From positions 25,388 through 89,387 of the forward strand of contig NZ_WQLV01000019.1 of the NCBI RefSeq assembly GCF_009753675.1: a stretch of 64,000 nt of DNA. The letters run 5' to 3'. Below are positions 53,631 through 62,220 of the stretch, one piece after another. This DNA is from Parasedimentitalea huanghaiensis. Lineage in GTDB: Bacteria; Pseudomonadota; Alphaproteobacteria; Rhodobacterales; Rhodobacteraceae. Both the position numbers and the translations under genes were made by a program. A model generated the notes under the pieces. That model was not told where the DNA came from. It was given only the letters and a program-made list of their open reading frames with translations, and searched no databases. The stretch's first letter is position 1. The number at the start of each line of letters is the position of its first letter.

Positions 53631-54124
53631 GAGCAACCACCAGTTTTGAATGCAAACGCCAGGGTTGCCGCTCTGAGCTCTGCTCTAGGTACGTTTTGAG
53701 TTCGCTGAAAATATCTGTTGATACGTTCCAGGTTGGGAACCGTCAGGCCCCATTTTCTCAACAAATCATCGATGCTGAGAATTTTGATTTGCTGACAGGA
53801 CGAATGGCCTGACAACAGCAATTCCACTAGCTTGTTAGCTGTTTCAGGTTGTCTGGTATACGCGGTGTAGTCATAGGGTTTCATTCGCATAATTAGCTGA
53901 CCCACAACATCGGCTGGTGCTGGTGCCTTCTGTAGATCCTCAAATTCGATGCCGTGGCTTTTTTGAAAACCCGGATTCCAGTTTTTGATATTCCATCGCG
54001 CCGATGGCCGGATCAGACTTCCCCAAACGCGTGTTTCGTTGCCAACAATCGTTGCCAGCCCAACCTCTATTGGCCAGCTGTCGGCGCTTTGGGATGAGGT
54101 CTCAAAATCAATAAAACAAGACAT
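53627..54124 (-). CDS. DEDD-type (RNase T/DnaQ-like) exonuclease
   Basis: 165 residues. The N-terminus MSCFIDFETSS gives the first exonuclease motif D6-x-E8, followed by SWPIEVGLA, the usual strand after it, and KSHGIEFEDLQKAP in the second-motif region. The third motif is not clear. GGAGGG lies 7 bases before the ATG at 54124. The gene is followed by its catalytically altered paralogue with a 4-bp overlap and preceded by the zinc-finger gene. Single-strand DNA or RNA 3'-5' cleavage is likely; the target is unknown. Confidence 0.68.
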   Translation of the reverse strand: MSCFIDFETSSQSADSWPIEVGLATIVGNETRVWGSLIRPSARWNIKNWNPGFQKSHGIEFEDLQKAPAPADVVGQLIMRMKPYDYTAYTRQPETANKLVELLLSGHSSCQQIKILSIDDLLRKWGLTVPNLERINRYFQRTQNVPRAELRAATLAFAFKTGGCS

Positions 54125-54128
54125 AAAA

Positions 54129-54848
54129 TTACCCTCCATCGCAGACGGGGCACATACCCATGTGCTCACGTTTTCCACGCACCCTCTGTCCGAAGTAGCT
54201 GCATTCGACACATGTCAGATCTGCTTCTCTGACCATCTGATCAACGACCACTTCGGCAACCGGGTGAGATCGAGCCATTGAAACTTTTAATGTGCCGAGT
54301 TTCTCCCTGATATCGGAGATCTCAATCTGTAGTTCTCCTTCATGGCACCTTAGCAGGCCATGCATTTTGTTGACCCCACGGTTGATCAGAGGCATCCAGC
54401 CCCGGCCAATGGACGGCACAAGTGATGCGACGTTATCTGAGACCAAAGCTGGATAGCGGCGGGCGATGTCCAAGCCTCGTGAGATTTGGGGAACTGATTT
54501 GTCTTTGTATTGGGCGTGATAACAGGAGTTGCATAGGGTCACCAAATATCCTGAGATATCTTGCGTCCGAGCTGAATTCCCGCAGCACTCACATAGGAAT
54601 TCCGACATGCAGACAAGCTTGTCGAGCATGGCGCGATCACCATCGGACACCGGATGCCCAACATACACTCTGAGCTTCCCAAATTTCTCAAAAATATTGG
54701 AGATTTCGGGGTAGTCACCCGAGGCTCTTGCTCTTGATCTGATGTCGTCGAACTCCGGTAAAAGAAAATCGATCCATCCCCGGCGGTGGGATCCCAGGAG
54801 AGCCTCGAGGCTGCCTTCTAAATTGTCCCAGTCTAGGGTGGATTTCAT
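54129..54848 (-). CDS. Internally duplicated GWxxL/EKFGxLR zinc-finger protein
   Basis: 239 residues made of two similar halves. The first has RRGWIDFLLP, IFEKFGKLRVYVG, and FLCECCG; the second has GRGWMPLINR, IREKLGTLKVSMA, and LTCVECS. Each half thus resembles the common small family of pattern GWxxL-(x)n-EKFGxLR-(x)n-CxxC found in phages and islands, here in tandem. A CNSCYHAQY between them and a final CPVC add metal-binding Cys. AAAGGA precedes the start at 54848. It is the first gene of a three-gene unit with the exonuclease pair. Confidence 0.65.
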   Translation of the reverse strand: MKSTLDWDNLEGSLEALLGSHRRGWIDFLLPEFDDIRSRARASGDYPEISNIFEKFGKLRVYVGHPVSDGDRAMLDKLVCMSEFLCECCGNSARTQDISGYLVTLCNSCYHAQYKDKSVPQISRGLDIARRYPALVSDNVASLVPSIGRGWMPLINRGVNKMHGLLRCHEGELQIEISDIREKLGTLKVSMARSHPVAEVVVDQMVREADLTCVECSYFGQRVRGKREHMGMCPVCDGG

Positions 54849-55001
54849 GATCCAGTCCTTTTCAGTTAACAAACATTTGAGGTGTTACTGCCGCCCTCGC
54901 AGATACTTGAGCAAACTTGGGGGTAAGTAACGGGGGCAGCTCATCAGGAAATGTCACATAATGCAGCCCGGAAGCCCTGACCGAGAAAGGCCTTCGATGG
55001 G

Positions 55002-55259
55002 CTATCCCAATGGCCTAAACTTTATTGCCTGAAGAAATTTTCTCAGGAGCACGTATTTTAAAACCCAATTGAAAATTTCACCAAATCTATTGATCCTTAC
55101 GTGCTGCTGAGTTGTCGAATCATATGTGGTTTCATTTTCTGACATTAGGGAGTATCGAGCATAATTCAGGTGGAAATAGTATATATTGCGAGAGCGAATT
55201 GATCCCTTGAAATTGGCCCAATGATTGGACCTCTCTAGGTGTCTTTCAATTGCCAACAT
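55002..55259 (-). CDS. Possible small basic protein
   Basis: 85 codons. The ATG at 55259 has AAGGGAG 6 bases upstream, the only reason to list it. The translation is rich in aromatic and basic residues (WANFKGSIRSRNIYYFHL, then WVLKYVLLRKFLQAIKF), with no known motif. It could be a chance frame in AT-rich DNA. Confidence 0.3.
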   Translation of the reverse strand: MLAIERHLERSNHWANFKGSIRSRNIYYFHLNYARYSLMSENETTYDSTTQQHVRINRFGEIFNWVLKYVLLRKFLQAIKFRPLG

Positions 55260-55406
55260 CACTCACTCCCTTCCGTGAGACTTCCATTCCAATCCCATCA
55301 CAACGATGGCGTTCGTTATCAAATGGTGGTCCGAAAACGGTTCCTGAGTCAACAAGTGATTGAAATTGTTTGCTATTCTTGGGGTTGGAGAATCAGTTAT
55401 CGGAAA

Positions 55407-55439
55407 TTTGAAGAACTAGGCGTTGCCTAGTTCTTCAAA
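55407..55439. repeat. Perfect 15-bp hairpin with 3-base loop
   Basis: TTTGAAGAACTAGGC at 55407-55421, loop GTT, exact complement at 55425-55439. No T tract follows on either strand, so it is not a classical terminator. It lies between the exonuclease group and the Tn7-like operon. Confidence 0.65.
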
Positions 55440-55480
55440 AAGTGAATTTGATGAATAAGCTCGTTACTTTTTGAACTTAA

Positions 55481-55508
55481 TTACAAGGACAGTGATCTAT
55501 CCTTGTAA
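55481..55508. repeat. Perfect 9-bp inverted repeat
   Basis: TTACAAGGA (55481-55489) is complementary to 55500-55508, with a 10-base spacer. Lies 41 bases after the 15-bp hairpin. Confidence 0.5.
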
Positions 55509-56055
55509 GGAGATCATTATCCGGGCACCTATTTCTCCAGAAGGATAGGCTAAATTGGTCCATCTATGATGTGCTTCAAAATTGGAACTAGTTTCCTTAC
55601 TGATTCGGTCTTCAATTTTCAGACAATCGATCAAATATCGATGTGTCGATAAGCTTCAAGCGCCCATTTTACGCTGTATCTAGAGGTTGAAACCGTCCCC
55701 AGAGGTTGTGATATTTTTGTCTTGACTTTGATGGGCCTTTTAGTGCTGTTTAGTCGACATGAAGAACACAACGATCATTACTGCCTTTACCCAAATACGG
55801 ATCTGATCCTCCGTATTCGTTGATGCTTGGGTTTCATACCTTCAGATTTTTAGTCCTAAGCATCCTGCTCGATTGAATTTTCGGTCTTGGGAAATCAGTA
55901 TGACGCTCTCTACTAAAACATTCCTGTTTGATGTGGCCTGTTATGACCTGACAGATCAACACAGTCCTGTCTCATCGAATGCCGTATTTTCATCCTTCAC
56001 GCGAATAGGCGTCTGAACTGAACGGACGGCCTCCGTTCTCTTCTTTTCGGACCAA

Positions 56056-56074
56056 TTCAAAACCGTTTGTGTCG
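56056..56074 (+). other. Candidate left transposase-binding/terminal sequence
   Basis: TTCAAAACCGTTTGTGTCG here resembles TTCAAAAAACCGTCTTTTG followed by TCGC on the minus strand at 62124-62102, in inverted orientation on the other side of the tns operon. Could be internal TnsB sites or terminal repeats; the target-site duplication was not identified. Confidence 0.3.
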
Positions 56075-56123
56075 GCTGCTTTCGCACGTCGTCCACACTC
56101 GGGTTATGTGAGGACAGACCACT

Positions 56124-56840
56124 ATGGGTCATTCAAATTACGACTATTCACACCCTCCTAAAACGCAGGCTGAGGGATCAAGTTCTGAAATTACACTTCC
56201 ATCAGCTTCTCGAGCTGACCGGAAAGTCACTGGGGCTTCAAAGGGCCATTGCGTAGCGAGCACGGTTCTGGGAAGGGGGGCGGGTTTCAAGGTTCAGGCA
56301 GAGTCAAATCTCGAACTGGCTAATCTCTTGGTATTGAACGCCCGCCGGGACGTAACCTATTTAAAAGAACAAGCGCGATTTGACTGGCGCGACGATACCG
56401 GCAAAGCACGTACTCACTTCTTTGATGCCTTCGTTATTTTCAATGAAGCGCAGCAGGTGGCAGTCACTGTTAAGCCAATGGTCCGGCTAAAGTCCGGGCG
56501 TTTCCTAGATGAAATTCGCGAGATTTCTCGCCATGCCGTCAATTCCAATTTTTGCGACAATGTTCGTTTGATCACCGAACGAGATATCGATCCGATCCAG
56601 CTGCGCAATGCTGCCATGTATCGATCTATCCGCGAGGCGGATGAGGAAGCGGATCAGCGGGCCCTTGAGGTCGTTGGCAGCCTCAGGGGAGCGGTAGAAC
56701 TCCGGGAGTTGACCATTCAGACGGGGCTTTCCGCGCGAGGTTATCGAGCGCTTATTCGGCTTTGTCGTGACGGTCTGCTCGTTCCCGAAAGCAATGTCGT
56801 AATTTCTCCGACCACAAAACTCATTTCAAAGGATCTATAA
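56124..56840 (+). CDS. tnsA: TnsA-like transposon endonuclease
   Basis: 238 residues. The restriction-enzyme-like catalytic residues are in place: Glu65 in SNLELANLL, Asp101 in HFFDAFVIF and Lys117 in VTVKPM, matching the E-D-K set of Tn7 TnsA; a LKEQARFDW strand lies between. TnsA cuts the 5' strands at transposon ends so the element leaves donor DNA completely (cut-and-paste). First of four tightly packed genes. The N-terminal 50 residues are extra and low in complexity. Confidence 0.82.
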   Translation: MGHSNYDYSHPPKTQAEGSSSEITLPSASRADRKVTGASKGHCVASTVLGRGAGFKVQAESNLELANLLVLNARRDVTYLKEQARFDWRDDTGKARTHFFDAFVIFNEAQQVAVTVKPMVRLKSGRFLDEIREISRHAVNSNFCDNVRLITERDIDPIQLRNAAMYRSIREADEEADQRALEVVGSLRGAVELRELTIQTGLSARGYRALIRLCRDGLLVPESNVVISPTTKLISKDL

Positions 56841-56841
56841 A

Positions 56842-59037
56842 ATGACTGATCAATCTGTATTCCTGAAATCTCATTTTCACATTGGTAGCAAAGACCGCAT
56901 CGTTATTGACGGGGTTGAGTACAAATTTGTCTCGAAGGGGCATCATTCGTATGTGCTTCAAAATGGCAATGGTCTTTGTGAAACGTTTGATTGCGGACGT
57001 CTTGGAAAACTAAGCGCTGCCGGAAAAATTGAACATACTCCTGGGTATTGGTCTGCGGCCAAAGCTGAAAAGCGGGCGACGAGTGATTTGCTTGGTTTCC
57101 ATGAACTCAGGCCCTCACAGCGCAAGAAGACCAGAATTCGGCAGGCCTTTGTGGAAACAATTGAACTGTTGATGCGAGAGGGGGAGCTCAAGTTCAATGA
57201 CGTCTCTCTGATTGGGAACAAGTATGAAATTGTAGAGCAAGCTACCAATTTCAACCGGGAGCTGAAGCTCGAAGAAAAGAAACTTTTCAAGAAATCCGAG
57301 GAAAGAGCAAAGAAGAAGCGAGCAAAGAATGGTGGCACCGAGCAGAAGGTACTCACCATGCCGCACCCTCGAACGCTACGCCGCTGGTACAAGCGGTATG
57401 AGGAACATGGTCTGATTGGCCTTGCTGACGAAAACTGGAAGAAAGGGAATAGAAGCAGCCATTTTTCGCCAGAAGAAAATTTGCTCCTGAACAACACTAT
57501 CCGTGAAAGCTATCTGAGTGAACAACGGCGCACCAAAGCTGGGACTTATCAAGATGTGAAAATGGCGTTCTCGGATGCCAATGTACTAAGAGAAAAGGGC
57601 GGGGAAGCTCGCCTAAGCGTACCTTCACGTGAAGCTGTTCGATCTCGTATTAATCAGTTGGATGCATTCGAAGTAACTTTGTGTCGTGAAGGGTTAGCGG
57701 TAGCCCAAAAACGGTTCACACCAGTTAAGGATGGAATCGATGTTCGCCGCCCATTGGAGCGTGTCGAAATGGATGAGTGGAAAATCGACCTAATCACAAT
57801 TTTAAAGTCTTGCGGCACATTTTCATTGTTCACTGATGAGGAACTAGAAACCTTGGGCTTGGATGGTAAAACCGGGCGTTGGTGGGTTTCAGCAGCAATT
57901 GATTGTCGCACCAAGTGTATCTTGGGTTTCAATTTGGTTCACGACCCAAACCATTTCTCTTCAATCAAGACGCTGGACATGGTGATGACGGACAAAGGGC
58001 CGTGGGCCGATGCCGTGGGCGCCTTGTCTGGTTGGCCTGGATGCGGAAAGCCTGAGACAGCCGTGACAGACCTTGGCTCAGCTTACCGTTCAGAAGAGTT
58101 TACGAGAGCATGTGCAGATCTCGGTATTACGCATCTATTTACTATTGGAGGCAAGCCGTCGATGCGAGGTACTATCGAAAGGTTCTTTAGAACGACGGCA
58201 ATGAACTTGCTCCAACGGTTGAATGGTCGAACCTTCTCCAGCATTTTGAATAAGGGTGCACATAAACCCGAAGAAAGGGCTTGCTTGGGCATTCAAGATT
58301 TATGCTTTGCACTGACCCGTTGGCTCGTTGATGTGTACCACAATACGCCACACAGCGGTCTCCGTGGCCGTACACCACTAGAGCAGTGGGAGGCTGATAT
58401 GGCAGCGGGAAACTATGCGCTTTGTGCGGCTCCATCTACACGCGAGAAACGCCTGGCCTATGGACTTCGGCAAAGCCGCGTCGTTTCAAAATCCGGCGTC
58501 ACCGTATTGGGTGTCCATTACAATTGTGAAGGGCTTGCCCAGGAATTCATGCGCAAAGGCAAACACGAGGTTCAACTTCGGTGGCTAGCCGACGATATCG
58601 GAAGTGTTTCTGTGGGGGTCGGCAGCAATTGGATTGAGGTGCCTGCGGTCAATGAGTGTTTCAAAGGGTTGCATGCTCAAGAGTGGGTTCTGGCTCGCCG
58701 AAACTTGGCCGCACGTGATCCAAAGCAAGAGCTTTGGAGGGAAGAGATTGTGGCGCGAGCCCTAAAAGAAATCACGGCAAAGAACACCACCAAATCTTTG
58801 GAGTTTGGGTTGGTTACGCAAGAATGGTCCAGTGAACGGATTAAGGGCCTCGAAGACAACTTGTTAAGCGGTATCCGGATCATCGAAGCGGAAGTGCAGT
58901 CAGACGTGTTGCATCAAACTGATTACGGCCAGGAAATTGTCCCAATGGCAGAAACTCGGCCCAGCACTACAAGCGACGCACTCGTTCAACCTAAGCGTAC
59001 TGCCAAGATCAAGTTTCCGACCGAGGAGGAGAAATAA
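56842..59037 (+). CDS. tnsB: TnsB-like DDE transposase
   Basis: 731 residues of the Mu/Tn7/Tn5053 DDE group. Catalytic residues: Asp311 (VEMDEWKID), Asp410 (AVTDLGSAYRS) and Glu446 (RGTIERFFR), with the normal 36-residue D-E spacing. The N-terminal 280 residues contain helix-turn-helix segments (PRTLRRWYKRYEEHGLIGL), and a Mu C-terminal beta barrel follows near 530-600. It binds transposon ends and joins 3' ends to the target. ATG lies 1 base after the tnsA stop with AAAGGA upstream. Confidence 0.9.
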   Translation: MTDQSVFLKSHFHIGSKDRIVIDGVEYKFVSKGHHSYVLQNGNGLCETFDCGRLGKLSAAGKIEHTPGYWSAAKAEKRATSDLLGFHELRPSQRKKTRIRQAFVETIELLMREGELKFNDVSLIGNKYEIVEQATNFNRELKLEEKKLFKKSEERAKKKRAKNGGTEQKVLTMPHPRTLRRWYKRYEEHGLIGLADENWKKGNRSSHFSPEENLLLNNTIRESYLSEQRRTKAGTYQDVKMAFSDANVLREKGGEARLSVPSREAVRSRINQLDAFEVTLCREGLAVAQKRFTPVKDGIDVRRPLERVEMDEWKIDLITILKSCGTFSLFTDEELETLGLDGKTGRWWVSAAIDCRTKCILGFNLVHDPNHFSSIKTLDMVMTDKGPWADAVGALSGWPGCGKPETAVTDLGSAYRSEEFTRACADLGITHLFTIGGKPSMRGTIERFFRTTAMNLLQRLNGRTFSSILNKGAHKPEERACLGIQDLCFALTRWLVDVYHNTPHSGLRGRTPLEQWEADMAAGNYALCAAPSTREKRLAYGLRQSRVVSKSGVTVLGVHYNCEGLAQEFMRKGKHEVQLRWLADDIGSVSVGVGSNWIEVPAVNECFKGLHAQEWVLARRNLAARDPKQELWREEIVARALKEITAKNTTKSLEFGLVTQEWSSERIKGLEDNLLSGIRIIEAEVQSDVLHQTDYGQEIVPMAETRPSTTSDALVQPKRTAKIKFPTEEEK

Positions 59038-59039
59038 TC

Positions 59040-60041
59040 ATGCCAAATTCGAGTGCTTTTGAAATGCAGCAAACTCTCCTTAAACTCCGTCAAATCCACT
59101 TGGAAACTGAGCGTGATACAGAGCTTAGCAAAAACCTTGAACGACTTCTGCAACACGACTCCTCGGGAAGCCCGCTCCCAATTCCGGTTCGCTTCACAGG
59201 AAACTTGGAAACACGGGGCATCATGATGGTCGAGGGCTCCGGTGGAGGAAAAACAACGGCGCTCAGAAAGGTTTTGTCCGAACATCCGGCACTTATGCCA
59301 AACAAAAATGACGATTTCTTGCGTGTAGTAAGCGTTCAAGTGCCAAGCCCAGCAACGATGAAAAGCTTGGGTTTAGCTATCCTGGCTGGAACTGGGGTGC
59401 ATGACCTTTCTGAGCGTTCTAAGGCTTGGGATATTTGGAAAATGGTCAAACATCGCTTCGGTCTTCTTGGCACTGTCGTTCTTTGGATCGATGAGGCTCA
59501 GGACATGTTCTTTTCAGGCCAACCGTCAGAAATCGATAACATGCTGAAGACCATCAAATCTCTGATGCAGAACGAAACTGCTGTAATCGTTATCCTAAGT
59601 GGAACAGAGCGCCTCTCAGATGTTACAGCCTTTGATCCGCAGGTGAACAGGCGCTTTGCAAAAATCACCCCTCGTGACCTCGTCAGTGGAGGGGACGAAC
59701 AGGATTTGTTGGGCAGCATCGTTTCTAAGTATTGTGAGATTGCAGGACTATCGTTTGATGCGGGTGGAAATGTCACCGGGCGCCTGATCCATGGCAGCAG
59801 AGGCCGGTTTGGACGGGCCCTTGAAACGGTGCTGAACGCAATTGAATGTGCTCTTTTTGAAGAGGCTGACGAGTTGACAAGATTGCATTTCGCGGCTGCT
59901 TGGGAGGCTCAGGAAGGTTGTGCATGGAAGCAGAATGTATTTGTTATCGATGACTGGCGACAACTTCGTTTAGATGAATCAGCTGCGGAGTTTGAGTTCG
60001 AACGAAAAGAGCGGCAGTTTCGAAAACTGGGGAGGGCGTAG
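59040..60041 (+). CDS. tnsC: TnsC-like AAA+ transposition regulator
   Basis: 333 residues. Walker A EGSGGGKTTAL (about 65-75) and Walker B VLWIDEAQD (about 146-154), then sensor-1 like VILSGTERL. TnsC/TniB proteins form ATP-dependent filaments that link the target selector to the transposase and give target immunity. GAGGAGGAG lies before the ATG and 2 bases separate it from tnsB. It is shorter than Tn7 TnsC (555 residues) and near the size of TniB-type proteins. Confidence 0.85.
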   Translation: MPNSSAFEMQQTLLKLRQIHLETERDTELSKNLERLLQHDSSGSPLPIPVRFTGNLETRGIMMVEGSGGGKTTALRKVLSEHPALMPNKNDDFLRVVSVQVPSPATMKSLGLAILAGTGVHDLSERSKAWDIWKMVKHRFGLLGTVVLWIDEAQDMFFSGQPSEIDNMLKTIKSLMQNETAVIVILSGTERLSDVTAFDPQVNRRFAKITPRDLVSGGDEQDLLGSIVSKYCEIAGLSFDAGGNVTGRLIHGSRGRFGRALETVLNAIECALFEEADELTRLHFAAAWEAQEGCAWKQNVFVIDDWRQLRLDESAAEFEFERKERQFRKLGRA

Positions 60042-60043
60042 GC

Positions 60044-61882
60044 ATGAAGCAAGTGCTCCCTTTCGTTCCGATTTCGGACGGTGAAAGCTTAGTTTCTTGG
60101 ATTTCTCGGTTTGCTCGAGTCCAGTGTGATGTTTCAGTCCCGACATTCTTGGAGATGTTTGGTGTTTCCCAATATGACGTCAGAATGGCAAATCCCAGTG
60201 CGATTGAAAAATTGTCCGGAATTTCTGGGATCCCAGCCGAAAGGCTGTTGTTAGCGAGTTTTCAGTCGATGGGGAAACGCCGCTATCGGTATGCCGCTCA
60301 GGAGTTCTCATTGGAGTTCTTTTCGCGATCTCCAATGAAATTCTGCCCTCACTGTGTTAGCGAGGATATGCTTAAGCACAATGAACGTTGGCCTCTTCCT
60401 GTTGGACGATTGTACTGGGTTCTCTCTCCCGTACGTGCCTGTGCGGTCCACAACGTTTCTTTAGTTGAAATCCCAAGTATTGGAACAAGTGCATCCTTTG
60501 TGGACCTGTCGGCACACTTGCCTTCTCTTTCACGGCTTTCGGAACTGGCGGCCTCAAGCCCAAAAATCCAGCCCTCCGGGTTACAGACTTACGTGGAAAG
60601 CCGGTTCTCTGGGGAGCAAGCTTATGCTTGGTTAGACAACCAAGATATTGATCAGGCAAGTAAGGCTACAGAGATGTTGGGGGCGTGTATTGAATATGGG
60701 GCACATTTCGAGCACGCAAAGCTAACGGAAAGCCAGTGGCGGGTAGCCGGGCAGGTGGGTTTCGAATTCACCTCCAAAGGGCCGAAAGGAATCCGTGACT
60801 GCTTGGTGACCCTCCAACGAAAGACAGAAAAATCGGTACATCAGTCTGGCCCACAAGGCGTGTTTGGCCAACTTTACAAATGGTTGCATTTTAGTAAGTC
60901 CGAGAAGCCTGCAGGACCCATTCGTGAAGTGCTGAGAGAGCACATCTTAGATACGATGGCCGTAAAACCTGGCCGAGTTCTTCTTGGGAAGAAGGTTGAA
61001 ATGAGCAGGCGTCAAACCGTTGCGACACTTTCGGCCCAATTCGATATTCATGTCGATACTGTTGCACTGGCTCTACGGAAGTTCGGGTTGATTTCGAGCA
61101 GTGAGCCCTCTGAGAGTACCATCGTAACCGTACCCGCGAAGGAAGCCGAAGAAGTAATGCGACGTCTTTCCAGGGCTGTCCCAATTGCCCGTGTGCCTGG
61201 ATACGTTGGTTGCTCTCGCACACATGCCCAAGCTCTGGTTAAGAAAGGCCCCTTGTTTTCGGTTGTGCAAGACAATGGGCACGACAGCGGCCGTCACAAG
61301 GGAGTTGATTCAAGGGACTTGGATCGAATGATGGAGAGTATTTACGAATACAGCGAAGCAGTGAACGCAGCTCGCTTTGGTATGGCCAATATTGCAGAAA
61401 CGTCGTCTACTTTGCATGTACCTTTTGTTTCTATTGTCCGCGCCTTGTTGGATGGCAAGCTTAAGCAGGTCGAGGCCTTGGAGGGAACTCGTTCGCTGTA
61501 TTCCGTGTTTGTGAACTTGCAGGAAGTGTCAAAGGTACTGAGGCTTCAAACCGGTAAACCAGGAGTTACGATTTCAGATACGGCCCGTGAACTGAAGCTT
61601 AGCTCCCAGGCCGTGACGTATATCTTGTCTACTACAAACAAGGAGGGGCGACCCTATCTCAAGAAGTGTGGTCAACTTCGGCACATGGGAGCAATGAGGG
61701 ATTTGATCGACCCGAAGTCACTTGATGAGTTTAAAGCGACTTACAAAAAACTATCGGATGTCTGTGAACGCAAACCCACGAAAATGCGCAAGTTACGAGA
61801 AGAGCTGGAATTAAAGGGGATCGCTCCTGAATGGGATCCGAGATCTGTACGGGCCGAGTTTTTCAAGACAGTCGACTTGTAG
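60044..61882 (+). CDS. tniQ: TniQ/TnsD-like target-selection protein
   Basis: 612 residues. N-terminal TniQ domain: PISDGESLVSWISRFA, then a zinc site with FCPHC (about residue 101) and the later CAVH (about 133). The C-terminal 400 residues are a string of helix-turn-helix-like segments (RQTVATLSAQFDIHVDTVALAL, VTISDTARELKLSSQAVTYIL), as in long TnsD proteins that read a specific attachment site. GGGAGGG precedes the ATG. No glmS, tRNA or other known attachment gene is within view. Confidence 0.82.
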   Translation: MKQVLPFVPISDGESLVSWISRFARVQCDVSVPTFLEMFGVSQYDVRMANPSAIEKLSGISGIPAERLLLASFQSMGKRRYRYAAQEFSLEFFSRSPMKFCPHCVSEDMLKHNERWPLPVGRLYWVLSPVRACAVHNVSLVEIPSIGTSASFVDLSAHLPSLSRLSELAASSPKIQPSGLQTYVESRFSGEQAYAWLDNQDIDQASKATEMLGACIEYGAHFEHAKLTESQWRVAGQVGFEFTSKGPKGIRDCLVTLQRKTEKSVHQSGPQGVFGQLYKWLHFSKSEKPAGPIREVLREHILDTMAVKPGRVLLGKKVEMSRRQTVATLSAQFDIHVDTVALALRKFGLISSSEPSESTIVTVPAKEAEEVMRRLSRAVPIARVPGYVGCSRTHAQALVKKGPLFSVVQDNGHDSGRHKGVDSRDLDRMMESIYEYSEAVNAARFGMANIAETSSTLHVPFVSIVRALLDGKLKQVEALEGTRSLYSVFVNLQEVSKVLRLQTGKPGVTISDTARELKLSSQAVTYILSTTNKEGRPYLKKCGQLRHMGAMRDLIDPKSLDEFKATYKKLSDVCERKPTKMRKLREELELKGIAPEWDPRSVRAEFFKTVDL

Positions 61883-61901
61883 TCCGCTCCGAAATTCATT
61901 G

Positions 61902-61928
61902 AAAAGCCGCTCAATTGAGCGGCTTTTT
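61902..61928 (+). terminator. Rho-independent terminator of the tnsABC-tniQ operon
   Basis: A 26-bp perfect palindrome (61902-61927; half-site AAAAGCCGCTCAA) forms an 11-bp stem with an AATT loop and ends in a run of six T. It lies 20 bases after the tniQ stop. Confidence 0.88.
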
Positions 61929-62101
61929 TGTTGCTCAAAGATTTTTCGTGGGCGTTTTATGCATGGTATTTTGGGCGAGTGCTCGGCCGCGCTTGAACGA
62001 AGAGTCATATTTTATTGGGGTTTTGGAAAGCGAATTTGGACAATTACAAGCGGTGTCAACATACACAGCTGGCTGTCGTCCGACATAGGGATTACGTCTT
62101 T

Positions 62102-62124
62102 GCGACAAAAGACGGTTTTTTGAA
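62102..62124 (-). other. Candidate right transposase-binding/terminal sequence
   Basis: On the minus strand TTCAAAAAACCGTCTTTTG followed by TCGC resembles the left site at 56056-56074 in inverted orientation. A neighbouring CCGACA/TGTCGG motif lies at 62080-62085. Confidence 0.3.
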
Positions 62125-62167
62125 CCGGACTTGGATAGACGCAGATTTTCAGCTTTAGGAATGAAGA

Positions 62168-62195
62168 AAGGGCGATGCCGTGAGGTATCGCCCTT
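62168..62195. terminator. Hairpin terminator between convergent tniQ genes
   Basis: AAGGGCGAT (62168-62176) pairs with ATCGCCCTT (62187-62195). T-rich sequence follows on both strands, TTGTTGTTTT on plus and CCTTTCTTCATT on minus. It probably ends the minus-strand tniQ-like gene. Confidence 0.7.
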
Positions 62196-62220
62196 GTTGT
62201 TTTCCAGAAGATATAGGGCT

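Larger units (their letters stand above)
54849..56123. other. Long mostly non-coding region upstream of the Tn7-like operon
   Basis: 1,275 bp. It contains one possible small gene (55002-55259), two hairpins (55407-55439 and 55481-55508) and several TGTCG-type sequences (55113, 55644, 56070) that could be transposase-binding sites. It is AT-rich and expected to include one end of the Tn7-like element. Confidence 0.45.
61883..62220. other. Gap between convergent tniQ genes
   Basis: 338 bp with two terminators, a palindromic TGTCG-TC-CGACA (62074-62085) and a candidate transposase-binding site (62102-62124). One end of the Tn7-like element may lie here. Confidence 0.5.
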
